The notes beneath the pieces were generated by a model. That model was not told the origin of the DNA and did no database searches. It was given only the letters and a program-made list of their open reading frames with translations. 64,000 nt of DNA from Leptodontidium sp. MPI-SDFR-AT-0119 (Eukaryota; Ascomycota; Leotiomycetes; Helotiales; Leptodontidiaceae), in NCBI GenBank assembly GCA_020726505.1, contig JAHLEZ010000054.1, forward strand, positions 34,452 through 98,451, written 5' to 3'. Positions 47,176-58,354 of this stretch are shown in pieces (position 1 is the first letter of the stretch; each line of letters opens with the position of its first letter). A program made the translations under genes and the position numbers.

Positions 47176-48678
47176 ATGTCCTCGTCATCGAGCAGGCGGA
47201 AAGGAGCAAAGCGATCTACTTCTTCATCGTCGTCTTCCTCTCAGTATCCTACTTTATGGTCGAATTGGGAATGGGATACCGAAACAGGTCGGTTCCGGCG
47301 ATATCGTTTGAAAAGGAAAGGTGAGGCGGCCTGTCATCACAGCAATTAACTGGGCAGTACTGATTGTCTTCAGACGAATATGAAGTCGAGTACGAAGAGA
47401 CACAAGCAAGTAGCCAGGTAGCTACGGAACCAAGAGCCGCGCCAGATTTCCAGAACATTGAGCAGAGTGGACCTTATCAAGAGGAGCAACCGGATAATTA
47501 CACCTTGTCGTCCAGTCCCACCGTAGAAGGACTTGCAAAAAGTTTTCCTCAACTCGACATAAATACGACACTTCAATCTTACTCGCAATCGCCTAGTACA
47601 CAGCAGCCCAGCACGCCCACTCATATACGGACACGGAATCCAGACACTGATCGGGAGGAGTTCAACCCACGTGAGTTTTCTTCCCAAGTCTGTGAAATAT
47701 TTGATGCTCATAAACCAATAGACTATAAAGTTCATCAACCATGGGAATTCAAATGGGGCAGGGTACAAAAACACGACCAGCACTTTTCTCATGACTTGAT
47801 GTTAACATAGTGCAGGTGTTCAAAGTCATGTGGGCGGAACCGAAGGGTTCCAGCGCACAGGAAGCAGACAGTGATGCATCCTACACCCAACGGCAAACTG
47901 CAAACGGAGGGACCGACTTCCAGAAAGTTCGTCGTTTCATAATCATCAACCCGATGAGAGGTCATTGTATATGCCTGTAAGGATCTATAAGCAATGTTTC
48001 CTCAAGCGACTCTACTAGAGGCTGATATGTTCTAGTCCCATCAACACCTATTCCAGTCAAGGAGTGACCAAGAAAGGTGTTATTGCCGAGCATCACACGA
48101 TCGTGCACTCGGAGAAGAAAGCAGTGTACTTCCACGGAGAGAAAGCCAAGGGATTGACCAAGAAACCGATCAGGATATCATGTTACACGCGACACAAGCT
48201 GGATGACTTGTCCCGGATGAACTACGCAAAAACCTACACCGTCGAGTACAATGTCAAAGTGTGCTTTATCGGCAAGGTGGATAAGAAATCAGAATGGCAG
48301 TTGACGGCGGATTATAACCTCATGCATCCTCCACTGAAGCAAAAAAACAAGAAGCCTGATGATGATGAGGAGGACGCAGCAGGTGGAATGCCTGCCTCGC
48401 ATTTCGATGAAGCTGCTACTGGAATTTGGGACGGCACTGATAGGAGTGCGGAATCGAGTTCTTCCAGCACACTTCAGCCCTGGGTACCAAGCTATACCCC
48501 CCACGCAGTTGGTTCGATCAACAGACAACACGAAGACATTGAAGAGGAGCAAGAAGACACCACACAAGCCGAGTATGAGCAGGACGAACCAGAGGAAACT
48601 TCCGGACACTATTCTGGAGATGAGGGACCATCGGAGACTCGTGACTATGTTTCGGAGGGCGACGATGATGATCGTTGA
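47176..48678 (+). CDS. DUF6590 protein D (pair d/D)
   Basis: Five exons, 47176-47320, 47374-47670, 47722-47762, 47816-47976 and 48036-48678, encode 428 residues. A Ser-rich start leads to WSNWEWDTETGRF (W-x2-W-x-W), then the conserved first intron. The DUF6590 domain spans about 150-310: YKVHQPWEFKWGR on an exact 41-nt exon, VFKVMWAEPKG, VRRFIIINPMRGHCICLPIN, the invariant His in IAEHHTIVHS, and SRMNYAKTYTVEYNVKVCFI. The tail after about 325 is strongly acidic (Asp/Glu repeats), unlike the Ser/Gln-rich tails of B and C. It has one intron fewer than B and C in the linker. Confidence 0.85.
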
Positions 48679-51056
48679 TAACTTTCCACACACTCAGAGG
48701 ACTGGTCTGCTGCTTTCTCAGTAAGTCCTTCCTTCCGACCATAATGACGTCTGGATTGTCGCTTAACTTGCACAGATGTTTCCCTCTCGTTTACAGCCTG
48801 CTTTTATGATTGCAGTCATCGTCATATGCAGACTGATAGAGATCTTTCCATTTTTCCACTTTTTTCATTTACCATCACCAGACTTCGAAAGTCTATACTA
48901 TACGTTCGGTGCTGCTTTCCGCGCACGCGCCGCGGGCCTTCTTCCAGATCTACTGTACTTTCTTATCTCCTTTTGATCCAGCTTCACGGTCTCCAGCGTT
49001 GTTCATCCTGTTCATGTTGTTGCCCATTTATCATGCGGCATCTTTCGGGGGGGGGGTTTTTTTGTTGCCAGCGCTGCAATATCGACAGAGAGCGACATTG
49101 GTCCTCAAATCCCAGTTTCATACTTTGCATACCTATCTTCACGAAGTAACGAAATTTCAATGCACATGTCTATTGGAGGAATTTTGTATTTAGTCAATCA
49201 AATCAGCACTGGTATCACCACCACCACCACCTCCTCCTCCTCTTCCTTCTCCTCCTCATCGTCCTCCCAAGCTGCCATGTGCAGCTCCAACGCCACCACA
49301 TCTAAACCATGAAATACACTCTACGTTCCACCACCACCAAAAACATTTAATCCATACAATGTACAATGTACAGTGCAGTACCAGAAATCCAAAGTAAACA
49401 CGTCGTCCAAAAAGAAAAAGCCCTTACATGCCCATCCCTATCCACCAGTCAGCCACACCCGCCCCCCATCCAATCCAACAGCACGAAGCCCCCCTCCTCC
49501 ACACCGCTGCTTCAACCTTCCCTCAAACCCTCCAACCCTAAATATCTAAATTACCATTTCCTATAATTACCGAGCAGAGAAATCTAGGGTTTCCGTAAAT
49601 TCCATTTCCACATTCTCCTCCCCGAAAATAGCAATAGTAACGGGAAACCTCAGACGACCAGCTCAAGCGAGGCTCCCTCGACGTCGGGCGCGAATTTACG
49701 GCCGGTAGGGAGTCAATCAGCATGCACCCCGTCTTTAGACTCTCCCTTTCCCCCTGACTACTGACCTCCTGACTCCTGAATCCTTCTATTATTGACTCCG
49801 ACCCTGACAGGAAGGAATCAGTCCCGATCATCAAGTGAGACTGGGTGACGCCGAAGCCAACGCCGACGCCGAAAGGGGGCAAAGACAGGGCGCCGATCCG
49901 CACCCTCGGTCACCGACAAGACGGATGAGGCTGTAGGGGATGGTTGGAGTTTGGACTTGGAATTGGAATATGGTTCGCACTTTGCAAAGATCTGATCTGA
50001 TCTCATCGTTCTTGTCTCATCTTTCACAGACGTAAGCATACGAATACGAATACGTATGCATGTGCGTAATGTTTGTGGCTTTGCATTCTTCCCTGATTTT
50101 TCGGGGAGTTTTTTTCTGGGGGCCAGAGGATTGGATAAGATACCTAGGTAGGTAAACGAGGCTGTCGCTTCAGTGGGGCGTAGTGGGAATCAAGTTTTGT
50201 TCGAGGGAAGGGAGAGGAGGGGAGCTGGGCAGGGTAGGGCAGGGCCGAGCCGAGCAGCGGGCGGAGATAGAGAGGGATTGGGAAGGTGTCACAGTCGTTA
50301 AAGAAGAGACGCCAGGATCATGGTGCGAGGAGAGGGGAGGGAAGGGTAGAGGGGATGGAAGGATGTGATCTGTGTATCCGTGTTGTTTGCACTTTCAGTA
50401 CCTACTTAGATCTTTTCCTGTTGCGCTAGAATAAAAAGGTTGGGGTGGAGGGAAAAGGGGGGAGGGGGGGATGTAAGGATAATATGTGTTGTGATTGTGA
50501 TAGATAAAATTTGTCTTGGAAAGGAAAGGATATCAAACTATGGATAAATATACTTTTATAACCGTATCCTTCCATTGCCTGTAAACAAACAGCTGAGCTG
50601 AGATACGAAGAAGAAAAGAAGTTGAGAAAAATCCTCCTAATGTAATGGCGATGATTAAAAATCAAACTCCCAATACAACTCCAACACCTCGACATGTCCA
50701 AAGAGCAATGCGAACAACAACAGACTCCAAAGTTGATTAAAATATGTATGTATGTATGTATGTATGATAACCAAATGCGGACCCGCCGTGACGAGGACTG
50801 AGAAAGTAAAATGTCGTGAATCATAACAAGCCTGCGGGGAGAGACAAAAAAAAGGGGGGGAAACAGATATCTCCCTTCACCAAACCTGACGCCAGCGCTA
50901 TGTTCTGAATAGAAGATCGAGAAAAACAAATTTGTATGAAGGAGGGTTCCCAAGAGCCCGCTGATACATTCTGATTTAAAGAAAAGATTGGGGCATGTGG
51001 TGGAATGGCTGATTTTGGGCTTCTACGAGCCCAAAGGGATAGGAAAGGTAGACAGT
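48679..51056. other. Intergenic, low-complexity, no gene seen
   Basis: This lies between the convergent ends of D and e. It contains CACCAC/CTCCTC-type repeats (about 49215-49265), a G-rich purine stretch (about 50190-50350) and a TATG tetranucleotide repeat (about 50741-50765). Open frames here are compositionally biased and unconvincing. Confidence 0.5.
50741..50765. repeat. TATG microsatellite
   Basis: About six tandem copies of a TATG/GTAT tetranucleotide in the spacer 3' of gene e. Confidence 0.85.
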
Positions 51057-53360
51057 CTAGTCGTTTGTAAAACTTGCGCTCTTCCCAATTGAGTGAAGGC
51101 TGAATTTCTCGGTCACCAAGTCGAAACTGCGTCTTGCAAGTTGGCGAGCTGGTTTTTTGGGACTCGAGAGACTCGAAGATCGCGAGATTGAGGATGGTGG
51201 AGCATTCAGAAATGCTGATTTGAAAGCTGGTGCTTCAAATTTCTCCTGATTTGGTAATGGTGAGGTGGCCGGGTTTGATGTGATGGGTTCGATGGTGCTG
51301 ATGGTGCTGATTGATGCTCGTGCGCTGCGGAGAGAGGGCATTGTTGACGTGGAGAAGGAATTGGGATTGCTTCTCAGTGAAGGACGTCTGGAGGTAGAAA
51401 TGGACGTGTTGGGAGTGAGAAGATGGAGTGATTCATCTGTGCGGGTTGGAGGAGGTTCTGACCCGCAGGATATAGTGGGGGATAGAGACGCCACAGATAG
51501 GGCTTGGATGGTAGGACTTGTTGGTTCAAGTTTAGGGGTGGGAAGTAGTGATTTGGAGTCCGAACGCTCTGTTTCATGGACCAATATCTTGTTGACATCC
51601 CGTACTGTAGGTGTGGTATCTCCGTTGCCTGTGCCTTGCTTGGTTGGAGTGGTGTTTAGATTCTCCTTCTGAGTGGCATACGAAGCTGCTTCGCTTCCCA
51701 TAATGACAGGATCTGCAGAGCGATCATAGTCCAAGCCTACATTTAAGCTGCTGCCGGTGGATAGAGACCAGTCGGTGCTACCTCCAGCAATTGCATCCAG
51801 TCTGCTGGCATTGTAATTGAAATCTGCAAACTTGCCAGCAGTATCCGTAAACCAATTCGCCAGCGAGTATTCTGTCCATTTGTCGTCGCCTATCTCAACC
51901 AAAGTTTTGTGTGGCGTATCCGAAATTCCGGGGCACGCTATGTAGATGAAAGTACGCAACATCATCATATCAACAGTGGAGTCTTGCACCCATTGCAAAA
52001 GCCAGTTGTTGACATAGTCCTTCTTATTCGAGCCCTCCTTTGCTATTTCGGGATGTTTGACATGTCGTGCAGCCACGCGTAGAGGTGAACGCTCTAGCAC
52101 CTCTTCCACCGCTTCCATGAGGTCGTCGCGCAACGCGTCGCGGGGCTCGTACAAATATTCGTTTTTGTTAAACACGCCTTGCTTGAGGCACTCTTCTCTG
52201 AGGTCCAAAAGTTCGTCTTCGGCGCGGTAGAGGTTTTCGAGGATCTCGGCGCGAGATTTGGGATAGTCGGAGAGGAAAGTCGCCATTGTCGCGAAAAGTG
52301 GGAAACCATTCCTCGTGCGTATGTTCGCATCCTCCGACACATGAACATAGTCGTCTTCTAAATTCTGTAGTTCTTTTCTGATTGCCAACGCTTCGTCGAC
52401 CATGGACAAGTAGTCTTGCAGTAATGTGGTTTCAAGGTCAAGAGTCTGGATTTCAGTGTTTGGGGCATCGTATGGCTTCGTTGCAGGTGAGATAGTCTGC
52501 TCAATTCTTGAGCCCTGATTCGAAACGTCGAAAGCGGCCTTGTTGTATCGGTAGAGCTCATAGTAGTGCTCTTCCTCCTCTTCCAGGTCTTCTTCCTCGT
52601 TGTCCAGCCTGTTCTCCAGCCTTTCATATTCATGCTCGGCAGGCCCTAGTTGATCTTGCGCAGCACGAAGCTCATCGTAATATGGGATGAGCTCATTTGG
52701 AAATTTATCCAAAGCAACGAGCTCGTTGATCTTTTGAGTCAATCTATCGAGAGTCACCCGTACTCTCTCTCGTAGTTGGCGAAGGTTGTCCCGTTTCTTC
52801 CGTTTGATTTGTCGTGTCTTAAGCACCTTGCGACGAAGTATCACAACTCGCTCCCTTGCTTTCAGCTGCTGTTCCTTGATTTCAGAGTCCCCATCTGAGG
52901 AGCCATCACCGTGCGGTCCCCTAGTCGAAAAGTACGCTGAGTCTTGCCGTGAAGGTTTCTGATTTGAAGGTGGATTCGAAGCGGATGGAGCGTATGTAAC
53001 CCCTCGTGGTCTTGCTTGGGGGGCCACTTCTGGATTGGAATCCTCTCGCAAACTCCCTCCTGGTGAGCGAACCATGTCGGAAGTCTCATTGTCTGAGGAA
53101 TATAATTCATAATTTTCATTTCGACCATCGAGTCGGTGAAGATTCAACTCAGACAACGGCTCGCCAGGAAGCGTATCGTGGGCACTAGTCGATTTCTGGA
53201 TCACGGCAGGACCTGCTTCCTCCCGAGTTGTCTGGCTCGTGTGCGCAAAGCTCTGGCCAGGAAGTTTTGCGACATCAGAGGGAATCGAATGTATGGGTGT
53301 TGTTCTCTGGGATCTGTGTTTGCCACGTCTCTGTATGGGTCTGGGATCTGGGTCTTCCAT
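51057..53360 (-). CDS. Coiled-coil family protein e (pair e/E)
   Basis: One exon, 767 residues, the longest paralog. Residues 1-155 are disordered. Coiled coil 1 starts at about 160 and is very basic (LRRKVLKTRQIKRKKRDNLR), then turns acidic (LGPAEHEYERLENRLDNEEE). A second helical region at about 305-395 replaces the FHPLV...LSKLGD unit; LQDYLSMVDEALAIRKEL is the corresponding stretch. The C-terminal module is recognisable but altered: DYVNNWLLQWVQDSTVDMMM (448-467), then DKWTEYSLANWFTDT. The last 190 residues are Ser/Thr/Pro-rich and low in complexity. It is the closest relative of the pseudogene at 34.6-35.6 kb. Confidence 0.8.
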   Translation of the reverse strand: MEDPDPRPIQRRGKHRSQRTTPIHSIPSDVAKLPGQSFAHTSQTTREEAGPAVIQKSTSAHDTLPGEPLSELNLHRLDGRNENYELYSSDNETSDMVRSPGGSLREDSNPEVAPQARPRGVTYAPSASNPPSNQKPSRQDSAYFSTRGPHGDGSSDGDSEIKEQQLKARERVVILRRKVLKTRQIKRKKRDNLRQLRERVRVTLDRLTQKINELVALDKFPNELIPYYDELRAAQDQLGPAEHEYERLENRLDNEEEDLEEEEEHYYELYRYNKAAFDVSNQGSRIEQTISPATKPYDAPNTEIQTLDLETTLLQDYLSMVDEALAIRKELQNLEDDYVHVSEDANIRTRNGFPLFATMATFLSDYPKSRAEILENLYRAEDELLDLREECLKQGVFNKNEYLYEPRDALRDDLMEAVEEVLERSPLRVAARHVKHPEIAKEGSNKKDYVNNWLLQWVQDSTVDMMMLRTFIYIACPGISDTPHKTLVEIGDDKWTEYSLANWFTDTAGKFADFNYNASRLDAIAGGSTDWSLSTGSSLNVGLDYDRSADPVIMGSEAASYATQKENLNTTPTKQGTGNGDTTPTVRDVNKILVHETERSDSKSLLPTPKLEPTSPTIQALSVASLSPTISCGSEPPPTRTDESLHLLTPNTSISTSRRPSLRSNPNSFSTSTMPSLRSARASISTISTIEPITSNPATSPLPNQEKFEAPAFKSAFLNAPPSSISRSSSLSSPKKPARQLARRSFDLVTEKFSLHSIGKSASFTND

Positions 53361-54724
53361 CGGCCATTTGCCATCCCAACCCTATGGCTGGAGCCTTATC
53401 TCACATGTGGCCCGCTCCGAGGGGTGGTGTCACGATCACCCGGTACCTGAATAAATAGTGGGAAGAGAGGGAGGGAGGGACATGGAGCAGATATGAGAGA
53501 GGGCATTCCAGTGCTACGGTCCGGCAGTGGAGGCGAGATAGGTGGCTGCAATGTCGGGACTGTGTCTGGGAAGGAACTGATCCTATTTTCAAATTGTGTG
53601 GATGGAGTGATGAGGCTCAACTCCTCAGCCTTCAGTTGGAGTGGGCGGGTGATTGGGTGACGCAGGACGAGGGATGCATGCATGGTGGTTGGTCTACGAT
53701 GTACAGTCGGCCGGTAGGAGTCAGGGGGGATTGTCCAAAGTAGGGGGATCGTATGGGGGTGTGTGGTCTGTGTGAGAGATTGGAAGGGAGTTGTGCTAGG
53801 GGGAGTTGTGCTAGGGGGCCTGGAACTGGGCCTGGGCACACTGAAGTCAAGCCACTGAAGGCACTACTTCTTCACTACGACTTCGAAGTAGAACCACTGG
53901 AGAGGGCGTCCGATAGGCAGGACAGGGAAGGACCTTGGGGGGTTTCTCAGGCGATTTAGCGCATCGCCAACTGTAGGGGGCCGAGCCTACCCTACCCGCC
54001 CGGAATCTGTGCTCGCTCGCTCGGTCGCTTCAAGAGTCGAAGTCGCTTCGCTTCGCTCTCAAACTCTCTAAACGTCCGTCGCAGGGCATCTAACAAGTAC
54101 GAGGACTGCCCTGCCCCCCCCAACTCCAGCTCTTTGGCCGCCTTGAGATAGATAGCCTCACAACTCACTCCAGGATCGCTTCTCCTCCGCTAGATGCTCT
54201 TCTTGAGTATTCGAGTACGGTAGGCGATTGTGTGTAAGTGCCATGACTGATACCACTAAGTCACGTCCACATATATTCCACGTCTTCCTGCAGCCTCTTG
54301 TCCTCCTTCGGTCCCTCCGCATGTCCCACGCGCCGCCTTTCCATACAGCATCATCAACATGCGTCAGGGTTAGGTTCGCATGTGATGCTGGACCTATCAA
54401 ACCCGCCGCCTATTCTCGCATGGACGCAAGCCTTCAGCCGTGTGAGCATGCAATCGAGCCACTATTTCACTTCACCAGTCACCAGCAAACACACTGCTCG
54501 AACCCCGCACTTGTCCCAGAATCTGGCCTGGAGATGTACTCGGGTACGGATGGCCCATCATTCAGGTTACCCCACTATTACAGAGCCTCAGCTTCGAAGC
54601 CTTCGCCGGGGACACCATAAAGAGTGGCCATTCGCTGGGCGGGCTGCGCTGCCTGCCTCGCTCGCTCGCTCGCTATGCTTTCCACTCAGGCCGGTAGGTA
54701 GGTACCAGTCTGCCTCGCTCACTG
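53361..54724. promoter_or_regulatory. Divergent intergenic region of pair e/E
   Basis: 1364 bp between the start codons, the longest of the five. It includes a short tandem duplication (GGGAGTTGTGCTAGG at about 53790-53820) and CTCG tetranucleotide repeats (about 54008-54022 and 54658-54675). An additional 5' exon of E could lie here. Confidence 0.5.
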
Positions 54725-57018
54725 ATGTCGGACCGCAAGGGCAAGGCACGATTCGAAACTGTCTATGTGGATAAGTGTAGGTCCAATCCAATTGCAAGGC
54801 TGAACAGTTGAACAGTGAATACTGCTAGAATACTGCTAATTACACGACAGACGGGCAAGAAGTGGGACGTGAATCAAGCGCAGGTGGCTCATCGTCCCAT
54901 CGAGGATCGTCGTAAGTAGCGTTTGCACTTGCACCTCAACAGGGCTGACTAGGCATTCAAAGTCGTCGAGAAGCTCCAGAGATCCCTCGATCAATCGAAC
55001 CACTTAGACCAGATCCACCTCGACGGTCTTCGACTGCTACATCATCAACTTACAATGCCAGTTCTTCGAGGCATAGCACCAAAGATCGTCAACGCAGAGA
55101 GTCTGAATCACTTAGTGCTCGGCCACACCTAAGGTCAGATCATGAAGATGGGCCAGAACCTATCCCCATAAGAAGTGATGGCTCGAAAAAGTATCACGAC
55201 AGTGGAGGCTACACAAGTCGATCTCGAGGCGGTGGTAGTTGCGATCCGGCCGACTCTTATGATAGACCAGAGCTGTCTTCATCTCGTCGCCTTTCCCACA
55301 GCAGCCAGAGTCCACCGACACGTGGCTGGGTTGCTTCATCGTCTGGTCAATTGCAAGAGTCTATGAATCGATTGACGATCGATGAAGATGGGTACAGTCC
55401 GCAGTATACTTTTGCAAATTCCCTGAGTGATCCCCCTCCCAGGAGAGGGGACTACGAGGACGACAGGACTCAAGCCCAATTACCACAACCGTCAAGCTCC
55501 AACTATGACTTCCAGGTTGGATCTGTGCACGATAAAGGAAAGGGCGTTGCAAGAGATCTCTCTCCCAGCCCTGCACCATCTGGAGTCACCAAACATTTGA
55601 TCAAAGGCACGAGTGGTCAATCCGAGAAGCTTGATAGGAACTACGCCAAGAGAAGCAATGACTACAAGACGTTCTTCCGACCAGGTCGAGTCTTCAGCAC
55701 ACTATGGACGGAGTCTTATGACGACAGCATGCAAAGTGAGAACGACCAATTCAGGAGTGTTGTCACCTACGAAGTCTCGTACAAGCAAAGAGTGTTCTCC
55801 AAGATTCGGAGATTTGTCGTGGTGAAAAAGGACGACCGGAGCTGTACCTGTCTTCCCGTCACCACTTACGATGGGAAGGGCTACAAAAAACGAGGAATCA
55901 ATCTGAATAACCACGGGTTAATTTACAGTAGCAGAGACCCGCCTCCCCACCCAGATGGCATCACCAAAGAGCCATTGAAGATCATCCTTTCTAAGGGTGC
56001 CGAGAAACTCGTCAATCCATCATATCTGAACTATGGAAGAGTTTACACAGTGGAGACAAATGTAAAAGTCCGGGATGTCGGTAAACTTGACGATGCGTCA
56101 AAGAAACTGCTCCGCTCATACTATAAGTCAGTACAACTCGGCGATCTCTCAGACGATGATGACGAGGGACCGGGGCCGGCTCCAAATCCGCAGCAAAGAG
56201 CAGTCGAGATCGCTGGAGTTGGGTCCAGTTTCGCAAATAGCATGACAAACTCTGGGTATGATGGCCGTGGCGCTTATGATCGCACTTCAGGAGGATACGA
56301 CCAACAAAATCGATGGAGCACTTCTGGAGGTGGTGCTCTTCCGATTCCTGCTTCGCGCAATTCCTACGCAACCCAGCCGGTATACCCAAGCCATGCTGCC
56401 TCGGGATTTCCCACCACTGTCCCTGCATATCAGTATGCAGATGTATCACAATCAGGTTACCAACAACATGATAGTCGCTACGTCCAGGATCCGTCTCCGG
56501 CCCGGGGAGTTCCTCAGCAAGCCTATCAACAGGCCGACGATAGGTACATTCAAGACTCAAATGCCGCTGGTGGCTTTGTGCCTCCTCATTCGATGAATAC
56601 TGGGTATTCTGCACCCCTCTACTCGTCGAACACTGATCCACGTTGGTCACAGGGACAACCTACTCAGCCTCTGTACTCATCCAGTACGGCTCCAGTAGGC
56701 TCTAGTAGTTTATATCCCAGCCGAGATCAGGGCTACCAGACAAATACCAATCCTCGTTATACGAACTATATTCCCACTCCTGCTCCCGCTCCTGGTCCTT
56801 ACTATGACTCTCCTACAACTGAAGGTAGATCAGGCCGACAAGATCAATACTCTTCACCTGCGCCTTCCGGCCGTCAAACCATTCCGGAACCGGACGAAAT
56901 CAGTCTCCCAACCGATGAAGAAGTTCGACGAGAGCAAGCCCAGCTCCGGGCACGTCGAGACGGTGGACGAGACCGGGATCGAGGCGGAGGCAGGGATAGG
57001 GGCTACTACGAACGATGA
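54725..57018 (+). CDS. DUF6590 protein E (pair e/E)
   Basis: The model is 54725-54776, 54851-54911 and 54963-57018, in frame, with 722 residues. The large last exon is certain. The two small 5' exons are inferred from splice sites and phase, and the W-x2-W-x-W motif of A-D is not found, so an earlier exon may be missing. Residues up to about 260 are Arg/Ser-rich. The DUF6590 domain is at about 270-425: FFRPGRVFSTLWTESYDD, IRRFVVVKKD, CTCLPVTTY, the invariant His in LNNHGLIYSS, and LNYGRVYTVETNVKV. The remaining 290 residues are rich in Tyr, Gln, Ser, Pro and Gly with repeated YQQ/YVQD/YIQD-like units, and end in an Arg/Asp/Gly run. It has none of the domain introns of A-D. Confidence 0.8.
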
Positions 57019-58354
57019 GTCTCTACAATAGTGGTGAGACTAATGCTCGCCGGCTTGTAATTTCACCCACACGCCATAGAAACGATTTTCCGGCGTCCTT
57101 TCCTACTTCCGCAACAAGATAATACGTTACTCGATCTATACATTAGTTGGAATCCAATCCCAACATCCCGTTACAAGTGGTCCTCTGGACCGCCATCTGC
57201 TCTGGGGCTCTCAAAGCTCCGAATATGTTAACCTTTCGTTGGTTTTTCTTTTTGGCTGGTTTCATTTTCATGTATCGCTTTGCGGGTTGGGTTGTTAGTT
57301 TATTGTTTTATGATACTTCCAACGCAGGTCTTCTTAACCCTGGTCGAGGTTGAGGGATGCTTGGGTTGAGGGATGATATACGATTTTCCTTAGGAATTTT
57401 GGACAGCACAAAGGGCTTTCAATTTTGGGTCACCGTGTATGGGCCCCTGAAGACTTATGAATCTTGTCTTTCTATTTTTCTTTTCTCGGTTTTTTTTCCC
57501 CTTCTTCTTCTCAAACGCCCTCAAATATTTTCGGGGCGAATCTTTCGACACCACATGGGAAACAACAGTACATTCTCCCTCGTTTATTTTGTTATAGGTT
57601 AGGGTTTTGTGTAATACTTTATGGGCGATTTTGAATTTACACGGTTGGATGTTGCAATTGATATTCTCGGCAATCATGACAGGAACGGCCAATGCAATCC
57701 ACAGAACAATCACACCTCATACATGAAATCATTTCCGACATCCTCTCTCTCCCTCTCTCTCTCTCTTCGAAATCCGTACTCCATCATTCGCAGCCTCACT
57801 CGTAAATTCGCATAAATTTAACACTCACAAACCATCATCGGAATACTTCTTCCTTAGCTTCTCCCCACCTCGCCTCGCCTTAGCCTCCACAGCCCCATCC
57901 CATCATCCTCCCGAGAATGACTAAACACCAGGCTCCAACATTCCAACAAATCACAATCTTCGCGCACCATCTAGCTCTTCTAGTTACGAACCGTAGCTTA
58001 TCTTTCTCACTCGCACCTGTCAACCAAGGCGCAGCACAGCCGCGCATCCAATCATCGGCATGTGAGACGACCGTGAATGGAATGGCTTCTCAGCCTTACT
58101 GTATGTACGTTAAAGAGAGCCCTCTTGGCAGGCGTCACAAGGCTTAAACTTACTGGTTGGAGTGAATCTCTCGTCCTGAAGTGGAAATATTCGAACGAAC
58201 GAAGGAAGGATGCATGGAAGGGTGGAAAGAGGGAGGAGGGGGGGGTATTTAATCCATCGATACCTCCCCGCCTGAGAATAATATTTTTTTCTTATCATAA
58301 AACGGCAGCAACAACAACATATCAAAGAAAGGAAAGAGAAAGAGAGAAAGAAAG
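57019..58354. other. Intergenic, no gene seen
   Basis: This holds the 3' region of E and the promoter of the Gly-rich protein gene. It contains a CT-rich microsatellite at about 57740-57768 and a purine-rich stretch just before 58355. A hydrophobic plus frame at 57147-57353 is probably accidental. Confidence 0.5.

Noticed and set aside
49538..49903. Minus-strand open frame of 121 codons between D and e.
   Set aside because: Biased composition and no recognisable motif; the surrounding DNA is low in complexity.
57147..57353. Short hydrophobic plus-strand frame after gene E.
   Set aside because: It lies in the 3' region of E, is T-rich, and has no upstream signal. Hydrophobicity is expected from the composition.
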